The translations under genes and the position numbers were made by a program. Below the pieces are notes generated by a model. That model made no database searches, was not told where the DNA came from, and saw only the letters and a program-made list of their open reading frames with translations. Of a stretch of 63,783 bases of DNA, positions 12,091-23,600 are shown one piece after another; the first letter of the stretch is position 1, and each line of letters opens with the position of its first letter. This stretch comes from Epichloe hybrida (lineage: Eukaryota; Ascomycota; Sordariomycetes; Hypocreales; Clavicipitaceae): assembly GCA_019022495.1 (NCBI GenBank), contig JAFEKR010000093.1:1-63783 (forward strand). The letters run 5' to 3'.

Positions 12091-12619
12091 ATGCTTCCCA
12101 CCAGGTAGGAACTGGCGCACGCACGCGCCCGAGCAGCGTCCGATTTACCGACCCCGAAGTAACGACTTGATGCACGACGAGGAGCAATCATAGCTAACAC
12201 CCACATGTTTGCCAACTGAACAGACTTCTCCGAGCGGCCCGCGGGTCCAAAGCCAACATCACCGGCTTCAACATGCGCGCATTCAAAGAAGCAGCCGGAC
12301 AGCCGCGCTACGACCCCTGGGAGAGAGCGTACGTTCCATCCAAACCCCTCAGCACCATGATTCGTAAATCCGACCACTTCCACATCGAGTAACGCCTACT
12401 TCCAACCCGCCTCCTCGGAAATATGCTCCCAGAATTCTCCATAGTTGCTAACGTAAGTGTCGCAGCGAGGCCTGGAGATACGTCGGCACCTTCTCCCGAT
12501 GGAACCGATTCAAGGGCTCCCTGCCCGGTCTGGGCACCGCCACCGTCGCCTTCGCCGGATACTGTCTCTACGAGCATTTTTTCATACAAGATGAACACCA
12601 CGGAGAGGCGCATCACTAA
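12091..12619 (+). CDS. mitochondrial complex I subunit B12 (NDUFB3)
   Basis: Three small exons (12091-12104, 12224-12328, 12466-12619) give about 90 residues. The body reads SKANITGFNM..PWERA and then EAWRYVGTFSRWNRFKGSLPGLGTATVAFAGYCLYE, with one hydrophobic membrane-spanning helix, ending in a His-rich tail. This matches the fungal B12/NDUFB3 accessory subunit of NADH:ubiquinone oxidoreductase, a single-pass protein of the distal membrane arm. The first exon codes for only four full codons, so the start is set by the splice frame and by a family N-terminus that is usually short. Both introns have GT..AG ends, and the second has GCTAAC just before its acceptor. The gene is nuclear and the product is imported into mitochondria. 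Confidence 0.82.
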
Positions 12620-13469
12620 AGCAGCACTGCTGAAAAAAAAAAAAGAAGAGAAAAATCTAGACGGATGAGGACAACAGGCGGGAGGAGCGCAGGATGGAGA
12701 GATCAGCCACCATGAGAGTTTGAATGGAACAGAGGCGGTGTAAGACAAGGATGGTTAGAGGTGAGGAGAGACATTGTACATAAAAATTGACGGCGTGAAA
12801 TGAGCCGCAAGAACCATTTTTCTTATTTGTTCAATGTTTGCTCAGGCTATTTGTTGGGCTTGCACAATTGATATGTTAACGCATGTTTGGTCCTGTTCGC
12901 GTGTTGATTACTAGATGTTCGCGCTCTTATGTTTTGGGATGAGTGGCAAGATGGGGGATTTCATTCTAGCGCAGAAGAAAAGAATGGCAACTTGTCTCGT
13001 GTTCGTATGATTGAAGACGTTATTCTTGTCCGAATCGGATTGATACCCACGGATAAGCTCACACGTTGGGATAGGATATTCTCATACTAGGAATCTTCTC
13101 AAGACTTCATTACTCTTTAATGGACTATATTATTTCTAACGACATTGTCATAATTGAAGTAGGGGAAAAAAACAAATTCACTTGGTCTCATAGGTATATC
13201 CTCTTCTTCTGCTCTAAGAGTCCTAGGTTCAAATCTCATCTCATGGTATATGCAACTATTTCAATGAACCATTTTTTTGAAGAAAAAAAAAAACATGTAC
13301 TGCGTCTACCATCGCGCCAGTTTTGACCACCGGCCAGTATTCCAACCAACACGATCCCTCAACGCCAGATTCATGGCCCTGGTGCCTGACCTAGGCATGA
13401 TATGTAGTGGGCATCTCTACTCAACTCGACTCGTTCAACCAGGAGCACGCAGGTCGTCCTGGTTCTTGT
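12620..13469. other. convergent intergenic, AT-richer, nothing called
   Basis: This 0.85 kb contains the 3' UTR of the B12 gene and an AT-richer stretch at about 13080-13300. A tRNA-like B-box string lies near 13227-13237, but it does not fold into a cloverleaf (see rejected items). No gene is seen. Confidence 0.45.
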
Positions 13470-14854
13470 TCATAAGTTTAATCCCATCACAGCATCAAGA
13501 GCCTCTTCGACGGCAGATTCAAGATCACCGACACGCTGTTTCAAGCCTCTGTTTTCATCTCGAAGCAGACTGGCAGTGTCCCAGGCCACACTTGCATCTT
13601 GACCCTGACAGTTTTGGCATACATGCGTAGTCTCCTTATTGGCAGTCTCACCAGAAATGCCCTTCATGAGTTTCTGGAATGCCGAAATCTGCTGTGGTTG
13701 GGATTGTCTTGAAGGGCGAGGAGGCTCCAGCATGGCAGACTTGGGCACATGCGGGAGAGGGGCACTGTGCATTTGTATGTGCATAATTGCGCCTTCAGTA
13801 GAGCCTGCTGCCAGGGTAGGGCTCCGTGATCGAGAAAAGACACTGACCTCATCGATGCTCTCGTCATCTGTGTCAAAGACTGCTTGCACTCTCAGCCTCT
13901 TCTCTTGGTTGAGCGCTTCCATCAGAGCTTGCATCATAGCCTCCGTTTCAACAGCTTTTTGAGCCATGTCTTCTAGCTGCATCTTCAGATGCGCCGTTCG
14001 GGTCTCCATCTCGACTTTTTCATCTTGCTGCGCGTCTCGCTCGGCTCGGAGTTCTTGACAAGCAATAGCTTTGTCCTGATAGGCGGACTGGAACTTGCGC
14101 AATAGACCAGTAGCATTCATTCGTAGATTCTTGAAAGCAGCGGGAGAGAAGGGCTCCCCATCGTTTGGGGCCCCAGTTGGGAACAAGTTCGCATTGATGT
14201 CCAGGTTGATGAGCTCGTCATGTTTCGGCACTGACACTGGAGTGGTTGTGAGACCTTTTAAGGCGGTCATATTGAAGAACGAGAACCGTGAAGCGGAAGC
14301 TGGTGACGTGACTTTGGCACGAGTCCCGGTAGAAGCTGCCGCCGACGTACATGCCACGGAGGATGGTGATCGTAGCTTTGTCGGTGTCATGTCACCGGTT
14401 GAGGGAATTTCTGAGCCCAGTCTTTGTTGTGTTCATGCGTACCATGCTGTGGGCCGTTGCGTGAATCTGTGGCCATCTTATCGCCTGTCAAAGACATCTT
14501 CCCGTGCTGTTTCCGTAAGGAGTCGAGGGTGTATCGCGACGTTGGAGACGAGGATAACCAGTCGTCGTCTTCGTCTGATGCGTTAACGTCGCCAGGAACA
14601 GTTGATATCCGCAATGGAGACTGTTGTTTCGGAGGCGAGCAAGGCTCAGGCCAGCTCGACCTTGCTTGTGAAGCTGCGCCGAGTGAAGCAGTCGGTGACT
14701 TTTGAGAAACGACTTTGCTTTGTGCAAAGATGTGTAAAGCACCTCCGGGTGACCGAGGGGTGCTTTCCGGGCTGCTGCAGGACTCATCTTGCCCCTGGAT
14801 GCGGTTTCGGCACGTGGGAGATTGTCCATTTGCCGGGGAAGGAGAGCTGATCAT
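13470..14854 (-). CDS. unknown coiled-coil protein, probably two exons
   Basis: Two same-strand reading frames overlap around 14387-14390 and look like one gene. The upstream frame (14854 to about 14443) is Ser/Pro-rich and disordered. The downstream frame (to 13470) has a long predicted coiled coil (about residues 90-170 of that frame, with LLRKFQSAYQDKAIACQELRAERD at its start). It ends in a second short heptad region (LLRDENRGLKQRVGDLESAVEEAL) preceded by a CQNCQ pair. A plausible intron starts at GTACGC near 14443 and ends at a GCAG near 14336, which restores the frame. The direct alternative of 32 nt would be too short. I do not recognise the family. A structural or cytoskeletal adaptor is only a guess from the coiled coils. 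Confidence 0.55.
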
Positions 14855-17548
14855 GGTTGATGAGGCGTCCTGAGTGGGACTGTTAGATTAGTTGATGTCG
14901 TAGCCCCTGGTCGTCGAATTTGGAATTTCGGAGGTTCGGCAAAGCCCGGTTTAGGCTTAAATCAGTGCTGAAGATTATGCAGCTCCGGCATTCACATGCA
15001 GCAAGAGAGTGAAGAAGCACGCAAGTTGAGTTTGGCTTGAGAAAGGTTGAGGAAGTACGGAGCAGTTGGCGGATATGACGGTGTCTGTCTGTGGTGGAGG
15101 CGAAGTGGAATGGATTTGTTTCTTTATTAGCTGCGATTGAGAAGGAAACACGCTTGAACTTGGCCAAATATGGGACGAAGATCTGCTTCACAGTCCCACC
15201 GGCTCGGGGCCGTTGCTTGCTATTAAACCATTCAATGTCTCTGATGAAGCCCCCGCATGCGACTCGAATGTCAGGGAGAGAGGAGCGAGAACGGGTGAAA
15301 CGAAAGGAACCCTGGTCCTCCACGATCTAATCTGCCTGATCACACTCCGAACGATCAAAGCAAGCAGTGACCGGATATCAAGTCGCACCGCCGTCTTCGT
15401 AGATGAAACAGCCGACAAGGGCTGGTTTGTGCTTTGCAGGAGAATAGCGAAGGAAAACAAGTATCGTAAAGACTAGAGCCGACGGGTTGACGCTACGGAG
15501 CACGGGTTAGACTAGGCACCTTTGTTTGTCTCAGTCGCCCAGCCCAGCACTGGTATGCGCCGCTCGAGCGGGAGGAATGGGCCGTTGCCGATTTCGTCAG
15601 AATTGGGTGTTGAAGTACTGGACGATGCTATCATTCAGCCGTGGTTGGTATGGCAAGGAAGCCAATGTCTCGAAAGAGAGACTCTTGTACGGACTCCGGA
15701 GTACTCGGTGGAGTATCACGGAGTAGTAGGTTGATTGATGACAGATGCAAGGGTGGGCTCGGTGTTGAAGGTAAGCAAGATGAGACAAGTCATGAGCCGT
15801 CTTGATGCACAAAGAAATGGCTCGGGCGACGTGGAAATGGCGGAGTACTGGGCTTTTAATATCAGCTACGCTCGCATCTGCATCCGATTTGCGGCCGCAG
15901 TCTTCAGCAGGTGCGAGTCTTCAGCAGGCAAGAAGAGGGTGTGCAGCCACGCGGCTGTACCCACAGGCTTCAAATGTTCCCTACATAGGGATTACTAGGC
16001 TAGTAGACTCGCTCCTCCTATTGGGTGCCGCTGCCCAACCTGCCAGGTCGCCTCTTGCTCTTGCTAGGCGGTGGCGGGCTGTCAATGGGCTGTCAGCGGC
16101 TCGCAGTGACTGGCAGCGGCGCACACTGTACAGCTGGCAAACAATCCATGAGTCTCGAGGGGTTGGCGGGGTAATAACTCTGGCTGACTGTGGACAGTGG
16201 GCATGGAGGCGACTGCGTGGTATGGATTTTTTTCAGGTACCCTATACTCTGAAAAGAACCCGTCCTTGAATTTCGTCTTCCTTCTTGATATCAAGTGTTT
16301 CTCAAATATTTCCAACCGACTTCCTGTTTACTTTTGGAGAGGCTTACGTTGTGTTCGGACGGTCGATCCGCAGGATCGCAGGTTGTCAAACTTTGAGTGC
16401 ATTTTTCTGGCTCCTTGGGTAAAAAATAAGCTCGTCCCGCCTCATACATGAAGTCAAGAAGCAGGATAAACTAGAAAGAAGATGCTCATGTGTATACACG
16501 GTCAGTTTGAAGAAGCAAGACAACTTGCCAATTTATGCTTTAAGCTAATAAAGTCTTCTCCAAATTTCCGGGGCGAGCAGGCGACGTAGGACTGGAAGCT
16601 ATTACCACATACCAGCTGCACGTCTAATTGCATGGCGAAGCTGAACCCACTTAAAGAGACCGCATAAGACCCACTTTCCGCCCCCACAACGATTTTTTTT
16701 TTTCGGTATATAAAGTGTGCCAGCCCATAATAATCTTTTCCTTTTCTCTTCTTTCTATCTACATCATCAGTTGGGATTAAACTATTAACCGTCATGTTAA
16801 TACTTAATTTCATTATGGAAGACTTCGCTACGGCGACTTGCTGCTAGACATCCTCTTCAGTGGGTGCTTTGGCCGTTCCCGGTCTCCCAAAGTGAAGTAA
16901 CCGCCTACCTATCACGTACTTACGATCTCGTTGATGGCCGTGTTGGGGTGGTTGCGACATACCATCGAGAGGAAATTCTTGGGGATTTGAACAACCCCCG
17001 GGTAAGAATTAAACCGTAGAGGGCTCATATTAAGAGCTGCGCATCGCATTCAGTCGCGCTCAATGCTGTTCTAACATGCCGGTTGGCAGCTCAGCTCATT
17101 CGTGACCTGTTTTCACGATGACTGTCTCATGCCTAGCGAAAAGGAATCCGCCGTGCGAACATCTCGAGGGCGGCTTCGCGCTATGCCGGGTTGGTCCTCA
17201 ATTCATTGCCACTGTGAACTTTGAACGGCTAATGGCACTCCAACATGAAAATTCTCTGCACCCTTCCATGAAATATAGGCTTCGTTGTGGCTAGAGTTGC
17301 GGTTTTCTTTCTGCCGGGCAGGGGCACGTGACCATCATGATCGCGCTAGCGCAGGGACCAGCTGATCGGACAGCGCTCGACTTGCCGCAGAGAAATTTTT
17401 GGAAACGTGCCAGTCATCCAAGGGACAAGTCCAATTTTCGGCTTATTATTGGTATTGGGTGTGTCTACTCCTTGTCCACTCGTCCCTCGCCCATTTTTGA
17501 TATTCCCGAACTCTCCAACTACGCGACAAAATAGTCGGGAGTCCAATC
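14855..17548. other. long intergenic region, no gene seen
   Basis: This 2.7 kb lies upstream of both the coiled-coil gene (-) and tim23 (+). Open frames here (for example 15802-16269 +) are short and have no domain. The part around 16480-16830 is AT-richer. I saw no tRNA, 5S rRNA or repeat that would explain its length, so it could be a large shared promoter or hold a noncoding RNA. Confidence 0.45.
17325..17332 (-). promoter_or_regulatory. candidate Cbf1 site (CDEI-like) upstream of tim23
   Basis: On the minus strand the bases read GTCACGTG, which fits the Cbf1/CDEI consensus RTCACRTG exactly. The site lies about 220 bp upstream of the tim23 start. Cbf1 is known to act on respiratory and mitochondrial genes in several fungi, and a Cbf1-type factor is encoded at 4658-5666. 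A match of this length also occurs by chance, so this is a suggestion only. Confidence 0.3.
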
Positions 17549-18319
17549 ATGATGTCTTCGCTGTGGAATGCCTTCACTGCTGGCAACAAGCCGCGCCACG
17601 AGCAACGCCAGGACCAGACACACACGTTCGATGCGCCGACCCCTTCACCATCGTCGTCAACCAACTTTGATCCCTCACAGGGACAAGGAGTGGAGTCTTT
17701 CCTTCAGAATTCGTCCTTTGCCGATCCCTCACAGTTGCACCCTCTCGCCGGTCTCAACAAGGACACCCTCGAGTACTTGACTCTCGAGGACTCTGCTCTG
17801 TCCGAACTCCCTGGCGGCCAGTCGGTCCTGCCGTCGCGAGGCTTTACCGACGATCTTTGCTACGGCACCGGCATCACATACTTGGCAGCTCTGTCGCTAG
17901 GAGGTGTCTGGGGCTTGAAGGATGGCCTTCAAAAGTCTGTTGGTCAGCCACCCAAGCTGCGAATGAACGCCATCCTCAACGGCATGACCCGAAGAGGACC
18001 ATTCCTCGGAAACTCGGCTGGTGTCGTCGCCATTGTGTACAACTGTGTCAACTCGTTGATTGGAATTGCACGTGGCAAGCACGATGCGGCCAACACCGTT
18101 ATTGCGGGTCTGCTTAGCGGCATGGTGTTCAAGAGCACGCGTGGTGCTCGCTCTATGATGATTTCTGGTGGTGTTGTTGGCTCCGTTGCCGGAGTCTGGG
18201 CTGTGAGTCGACCACCACTTCGAATGGCACTGACCTCATGACTGACTGTTGGTTGGTAGATTGTGCGACGATCGTTTTTCCCTATTCCCGAACCCGCAGC
18301 GCCCATCGAGAAGCTGTGA
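17549..18319 (+). CDS. tim23: mitochondrial inner membrane translocase subunit Tim23
   Basis: Two exons (17549-18202 and 18260-18319) encode 237 residues, close to the family length. The first about 85 residues form the hydrophilic intermembrane-space part, ending LHPLAGLNKDTLEYLTLEDSAL, a typical Tim23 signature. Then come the Tim17/22/23 membrane helices (GTGITYLAALSLGGVWGLKDG, FLGNSAGVVAIVYNCVNSLI, KHDAANTVIAGLLSGMVFKSTRG and the Gly-rich MMISGGVVGSVAGVW). Tim23 forms the presequence translocase of the inner membrane. The 57-nt intron is phase 0 with GTGAGT and TAG ends, and the last exon adds the basic C-terminus. Either of the two first ATGs could be used. Confidence 0.95.
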
Positions 18320-19464
18320 TTCATGCCTCGTTCGCACGACACGACGACAGTTCCGTTTCCCAGCACTTGGAAATTTTCCACTTGAAGCAATATCTTTCTA
18401 ATCTAAAATGAACTACGGCCTCGCAGAGATGTGAGTCAAAGCGCAAAGGCGGGAGGAGGATGGAGAGATTGGCCAGAAGAAAAAGAGGGACATTAAAAGA
18501 AGACATGTACGGACACGGCGGCGGCAACCGAAGCAGCCCCTTGTATAAGCCGACAAAGCAGCCTTGGCGGGGCGTATCTCTTTACGGGTGGCATTTCTCA
18601 TGGATGGTCTCTCTCCTCCCAATGAACTCAGTGTACATTATCACAACTGGTAACCAGCGAGCATTAGACCATACAGGAAGAAGAGGCATCTGGGCATCTG
18701 GGCATCTGGGCATCTGGGCATCTGGGCATCTGGGCATCTGGTCTACAATTCACATGATTTGGATTACTCCCATTGGCGCAACTGGCTGCCGAACAAACGT
18801 GAGATGCCATGTGGGGCGAATACAGCTGTCGATAAGGACATGAATGCTGTGAGTCGGTTGATAGTCGCAGGGTTCACGATGCAAGCAAGCTTGAAGCGAG
18901 CAGCTGGCAGACCGAGTCAAACGAGGACGGGTTCCCATCGGTTCTTCCCTCGAGCCTGTACTTTCCCTCTCGTCGCCGCTGCATCCAAAGGCATACTCAA
19001 TGCCAGACCAAAGCTAGCTATATTGCCACGATATCATGTGCCTTTCTTGCTTTCCTTGGACCTGGACGCAATACGAAGAAGATCCCTTGGACAGCATGCC
19101 CGAGCAGTCAGTCTGGGTGCACGACGGGACTGCCTGGTCTCTGCAGCCCGTGGTAAGTCGCGTTAGAGTCGGTTTGTTTTGTTCATGCTGTTTTGGTCCC
19201 GAAAAATTGGAAAAGTGAGCTCCAGGTGAGCTATGAATCTGCCATGCCACTCCCACTCTCTCCGTTGTTTACTCGCCCACTTTGAGAGTGCTGCTCTCTC
19301 TGTCTTCTCATTTTCTCCTTCTCGAGGTCCCAAGCTGTCTTCTCCTCTCCCTTCTTTTCCCGCTCCCCCATCTGCATCGTTCACGAACCCCATTCTCGTC
19401 GTCATTAGCACGCTTCTTCCTGTGCCAATGACTCGCATCTTGTTCACGCACAAAAAAATCAGCC
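18320..19464. other. intergenic between tim23 and the proline-rich gene
   Basis: This 1.1 kb has one clear feature, an 8-bp tandem repeat at 18685-18740, listed separately. A pyrimidine-rich stretch (about 19240-19400) just before the next gene looks like a fungal promoter or 5' UTR. No gene is seen. Confidence 0.5.
18685..18740. repeat. 7 x 8-bp tandem repeat (GGCATCTG)
   Basis: Seven perfect head-to-tail copies of GGCATCTG lie about 370 bp downstream of tim23. Such perfect short arrays are usually polymorphic in copy number. Confidence 0.95.
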
Positions 19465-20888
19465 ATGCCCAAGGCAGGTTCGGATCTCAAATCTCCCAGC
19501 CTCAGACCGCCACGGCCTAAGTCGACGGACTCGATTCCTCCCCGTCAAGTCCACTTTGACGACAAGTCGAGAAAGAGCCCTCCCCCTCCTCCTCCTCCTC
19601 CCACACCACCACCGCCCGAGAACATCAACAAGAACACGCAGCCTGATTCTCACCCGCAAGTCGGCTGTGGTCTGCCCTACCTGAACCGTCCCCCTTCGGG
19701 CCAGTGGTATACAGCTGCCGACCCAACTCGCAGTGTCAACTGCCAGCCTGCCTTTACACACACCACCCCCGGTGCTGTTCCTCCTCAGCACCACTTCCAG
19801 TATCCCCTCGTCAACAACCAGCAGCAGCAGCAGCAGCACTTTGGTCATCCAGGCGTGTCCTACATTGGTCATCACCAGAACAACATGGGCGACTATCAGA
19901 ACTGCGCGCCTCCTCCCATGGGGGTGAATTTCCAGCCTCCTGTGCCGGATACCACGTTTGGACCGATCCCGCATGTTTATGTGCCGCGGTTTGATGGGCA
20001 TCTTCAAGTTGGTGTTTCTTTTCCTTTTGTTCCTACTGCTGCTGCTGCTGTTTGTGCTGCGCCACTGACGACGACGGCGACGACGACGATGGCTTCACCT
20101 GTGTTTGCGGCGTATTATGCAAGTTTACTTTTACTTTCCTTGCCTTCATCACCAATGATCGTTTTTTAAAGCAGGTTGCTTTTGACTGTCTGTGTCACTT
20201 TCATCTGAGGAGCATTCAGGCGAGATGACCCCTTCCATCTATGCTGTGTCTGCTACACACCAGACGTCAGATCTGAGGAACGATCAGTTCATCAGACGAT
20301 ACGTTTTCCCTGCTTTGATCTGGAGCCTCGCCGCATCACGAAACTCACTAACATGATTCATAGCAACCAGCCGTTGGACCCGTCCCCGTCCCCGTCCAAA
20401 ACGCCTATGGCATCCCCCAACCCTCATACATGCCCATGGCGGCCTCTCAGCCCGTCATGCTCAACGGCCAAGCCTACATACCAGCTGGCCACGGGTACTC
20501 CAATCAGCAGCAGCCCATGATGGCCACGACTCCCATGATGGCCGCTGCCGCCGTCCCCGGGCCCAGCATGCCCATGGGAATGCCCGTGGGGGCACCCATC
20601 CCCATCATACCAGGTAATGCCACCTCCTCCAGCGTGCCCGATGTTTCAGGCCTGGGCAAGACCCCTCACGAAGAGACCCTTCGTCAGGTAGAGTTCGCCT
20701 ACAACAACCGCCTCTTTGAGCCGCAGGACTTTAAGCCCGCGGATGATGACCCCTCTCGTTTTTACTACGTGCGCGAGGTTGACGGGAATTGGACTCAGCG
20801 CAACCGTTTTACTATTGATCACATGGGCGATTGTAGGTGGTATGTCACCGATGAGGGGTGGTTCTATGCAGTGAGACTGCCTGATTAG
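19465..20888 (+). CDS. proline/glutamine-rich protein with a conserved-looking C-terminal domain, unknown
   Basis: Exon 1 starts at 19465 with a Pro-rich tail (a run of eight Pro near residue 39) and a Gln run near residue 118. The last exon begins at 20364, after an intron ending in CACTAAC..CATAG, a textbook branch site and acceptor. It runs to 20888. The donor is uncertain: GTTGGT at 20008 or GTTTGT near 20056 both keep the frame. The final about 75 residues, from GKTPHEETLRQVEFAYNNR through FYYVREVDG to WYVTDEGWFYAVRLPD, are dense in aromatic and charged residues and look folded, unlike the rest. I do not recognise the family. A soluble, mostly disordered protein with one C-terminal domain is all that can be said. 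Confidence 0.65.
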
Positions 20889-21486
20889 TCTTGCCTCGTT
20901 TGTTGCTGCTATTTTGGAACAGTGCTGTAAGTAGTGGCTGTTTTTTTTATGTCCTCATCCCCATGCACGACTTGTCGAGGTGAACTGAAATGGGCTGAAT
21001 TGACATTATTGAATAGGAGTTTTGAGAGTTGATTGAGTGAGACAATTCTCGACGCTTGGCGGAGAATGGACAAATGAAAGGAAAGCGACCATGGTATGTG
21101 GGTGGTAGTCAGCTGCTTTGTCGAGACAGTGTCAATAACCAAGTTTGCTTAGACTGAAACGAAGAAACAAAAGACGTCGCGATGAGAAAGCGATACCTAG
21201 ACAGAAAAGACGTGAGAGGCGTTTGTAGACTTGCTAGACAAAACCGATAGATGTTGAATGTGGCCATGGAGCCCTCGTTATTAAAAACTTGACAACTAAA
21301 AAACCTCCGTTTTGATTGCCGTGTATACCAATTTCAGCTCAAATACATACTCGCTGCGAACTGGACTATGCACACCGATAATAGCGCCATACCATGACAT
21401 ATAATACACATGTCCCCATTTCTCGTTCCGAGCAACTATCCACGCTCTATCGTGGCTTTTTGCCCCCTCCCCAGTCTAATTATTAA
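20889..21486. other. convergent intergenic, 3' UTRs
   Basis: This 0.6 kb lies between the convergent proline-rich and GH47 genes and is moderately AT-rich. No gene, repeat or RNA is seen. Confidence 0.5.
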
Positions 21487-23374
21487 TTACTTTGCAATAG
21501 GCCTCCTCAGCGGGTGCGCTTCCGTGTTGAGAACATAGTCATCTAGACTGATTAACTCGGGAGGCGAGAAGATGAGGTAGAAATACTTGAGTGTTTCTGC
21601 GAGCCAGAAGCTCTTGTGTATATTTCTATCTATTAGTTCATTTGTTGGAAGAAAGCGACCGGCTCGGGGGGAAAATGAAAAAAAAAAAAAAAAAAAAATC
21701 CCACCTCCATAGAGTCAACCTTTCTCGTCTTCCCCTTTGTCGTGACATCTGAAATGGCCGAGTACGCAAATTTGGTTTCTGTCGAGGCCAAGATTGCCTG
21801 GAACATGTCCCAGGCCATGTCCTGAAGCTCCGTCTTGCCGGTGATTCTGTACAGCACGGACAGACTCTCGATGGCTTCCGGACGAAGCTGGTACTGCGGA
21901 TCTCGCGCGTCGGCGAATCCTCTGGGCAGGGACTCGTCACCTAGCCTCTTCCACGTGGACTCGTCCCAGGGGCAGCTCTGCATGCTCTTGCAGGGGATGA
22001 GGCGGAAGATCTCGGGCATCAAGCCTGTTGGGAAGGCGCTGTAGGCCCAGCCGCATCCGCGGGCGAGGCGCTCCCCGACGGAGACGTGCTCGTCGATGCC
22101 GAAGAGGCGGCCGCCGAGACCGAACATGCCCCCCGCGAAGCAGGTCAGGTGCTGGCTTTCGGGCACCAACTGTTGGGCGCTGCCGGCGTGCCAGTCGCCC
22201 ATGAAGAGGATGTCCTTCTCGTCGGGGAGCATGGGGCGGAAGAGGAGGTTCCGCGTGGCCGTGTCCATGGCTGTGCGATACATTTGCTCGTATTTGGGGT
22301 CTGCGCCGCCCACGAGGGCGTGCATCTTGGGCAAGTACTCGTACAGGGAGTCCGCCAGGGCGCCGAGGGTGAAGCGGTTGTCGCGGACGGCTTCGTTCCG
22401 GAAGTCCAGCGTGATGGGCCACATGCCGGGCAGGAGGGTGTCGTTCTGCGTCCGTTCGAGAAACCGTGCTACTCGGTCCGTGGCGTCGTAGTACTTGCTG
22501 TCTCCCGTGATCTGGGACAATCTTGTGAACTCGACACACAGGGAGGCGGGCGAGGCCGATGGATCGTTGGTGCCGGCCACCAATTCCCCCTTCTTCGCTT
22601 CCTCGTAGTTCAGCCAGAATCCAGGCAGGTTGTTGGGAGTGTCGAAGCCGTGGTACAGCATTTCACCGAGCTCAACGGCTTTGCTGAGTAGCGCCTTGTC
22701 GCCGCTGAGATCGTAGGCGCTCAGCAAGCCGCCGAGATGGCGAATCGTGGTCTCGAACAGGTTGGCGGCGCCATCATCCGTGACAGACCAGTCAATTGCA
22801 GTCACGGACTTGGCGGCCTCGCGAAACTCGTCGCGCAGGTCCATGATCCAGAGCGTGTCCAGCGCATCGACCAGCGTCGCAGCCATCCGCCAAAGGGATT
22901 CTTGAACCCGCCCGACACGGGCAACAGCTCATCCTTCATCCAGGCATATGTTCTGTAGGCGTTGTAGCTCTTTTTAAAGGTGTCACGAACCACCCTCTGT
23001 CGCTTCTTCGTCTCCTCGTTTTGTATGAACGCGTCCGGGCTGGCTTGGACTCGTCCCATCCTACGCGGGGTCCCGGTGGGCATGGGCTTGATGGACTTTG
23101 GCGGATAGAAAAGCTTGGCGTGGGACCAATCGAACTGCAACTTGGACGTCTGAGGCGACGGTGGTCCGCCATCTCGGCCTTTTGCTGCTGAAGATGAAGA
23201 CTTCTTGGGCGGTGGTGAGCCCGGAGCAGCCGCCGCTCTTGACGCGGCCTTTGCGTCGAGAGGCGCCAGAGGCGAAGGGAGGTCGGTGCCGGGCAAGAAA
23301 TGCACGACGAGCACAATGATGAGGACAATGGCCGTCAGGGCGACGAGCCGCGACATTCTCCGTGGAAAAGCCAT
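21487..23374 (-). CDS. GH47 class I alpha-1,2-mannosidase, with a one-base frameshift
   Basis: From an ATG at 23374 the protein opens with a short basic tail and a single membrane anchor ([20 protein letters not shown]), as in type II Golgi/ER mannosidases that trim N-glycans. After a Pro/Ser-rich stem comes the GH47 domain ([18 protein letters not shown]). At about 22882 the expected [16 protein letters not shown] is broken: one base seems missing after FGGW, and the frame continues from [13 protein letters not shown]. The rest is typical ([28 protein letters not shown]). A final intron (21704-21613, containing a T-run) joins DSME to [16 protein letters not shown] and the calcium-binding NTEAHP near the end. 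The stop is at 21487-21489. The open frame also extends upstream to an ATG at 23494. It reads as one gene broken either in nature or in the assembly. Confidence 0.85.
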
Positions 23375-23600
23375 GATGACAATGGCATTTCCAGGCGTCT
23401 GAACCACGGGTTGGACAAGGAAAGGAACGTGGGTGGTGGTGGTCGCCGGTCGGAGGTGGTGAGACGAGGGAGGGCCATTTCTAATTGGATACATAACAGA
23501 CCCTGGTTGATGTGTTTTTAATCTCCTGCCCCCTTGCGTACTTCGACGTCATCCCCCCACCTTATTCCAGATTTGTCCTTGTCCCCTCCGTGACCATCAT
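23375..23600. promoter_or_regulatory. short divergent promoter region, GH47 mannosidase / cyanase
   Basis: Only about 225 bp separate the two outward starts, so the genes must share or overlap promoter elements. I see no clear TATA box. The region is C/T-rich on the cyanase side. Confidence 0.45.

Noticed and set aside
13180..13250. tRNA-like string (A-box-like TGGTCTCATAGG and B-box-like GGTTCAAATC)
   Set aside because: The anticodon stem would close a 10-base loop and the T-stem does not pair, so no cloverleaf forms. At best it is a decayed relic.
18685..18740. CRISPR-like array
   Set aside because: It is a simple 8-bp tandem repeat without spacers, in a eukaryotic genome.
22086..22691. 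201-codon plus-strand open frame
   Set aside because: It is the antisense shadow of the GH47 domain, whose GC-rich codons leave the opposite strand open.
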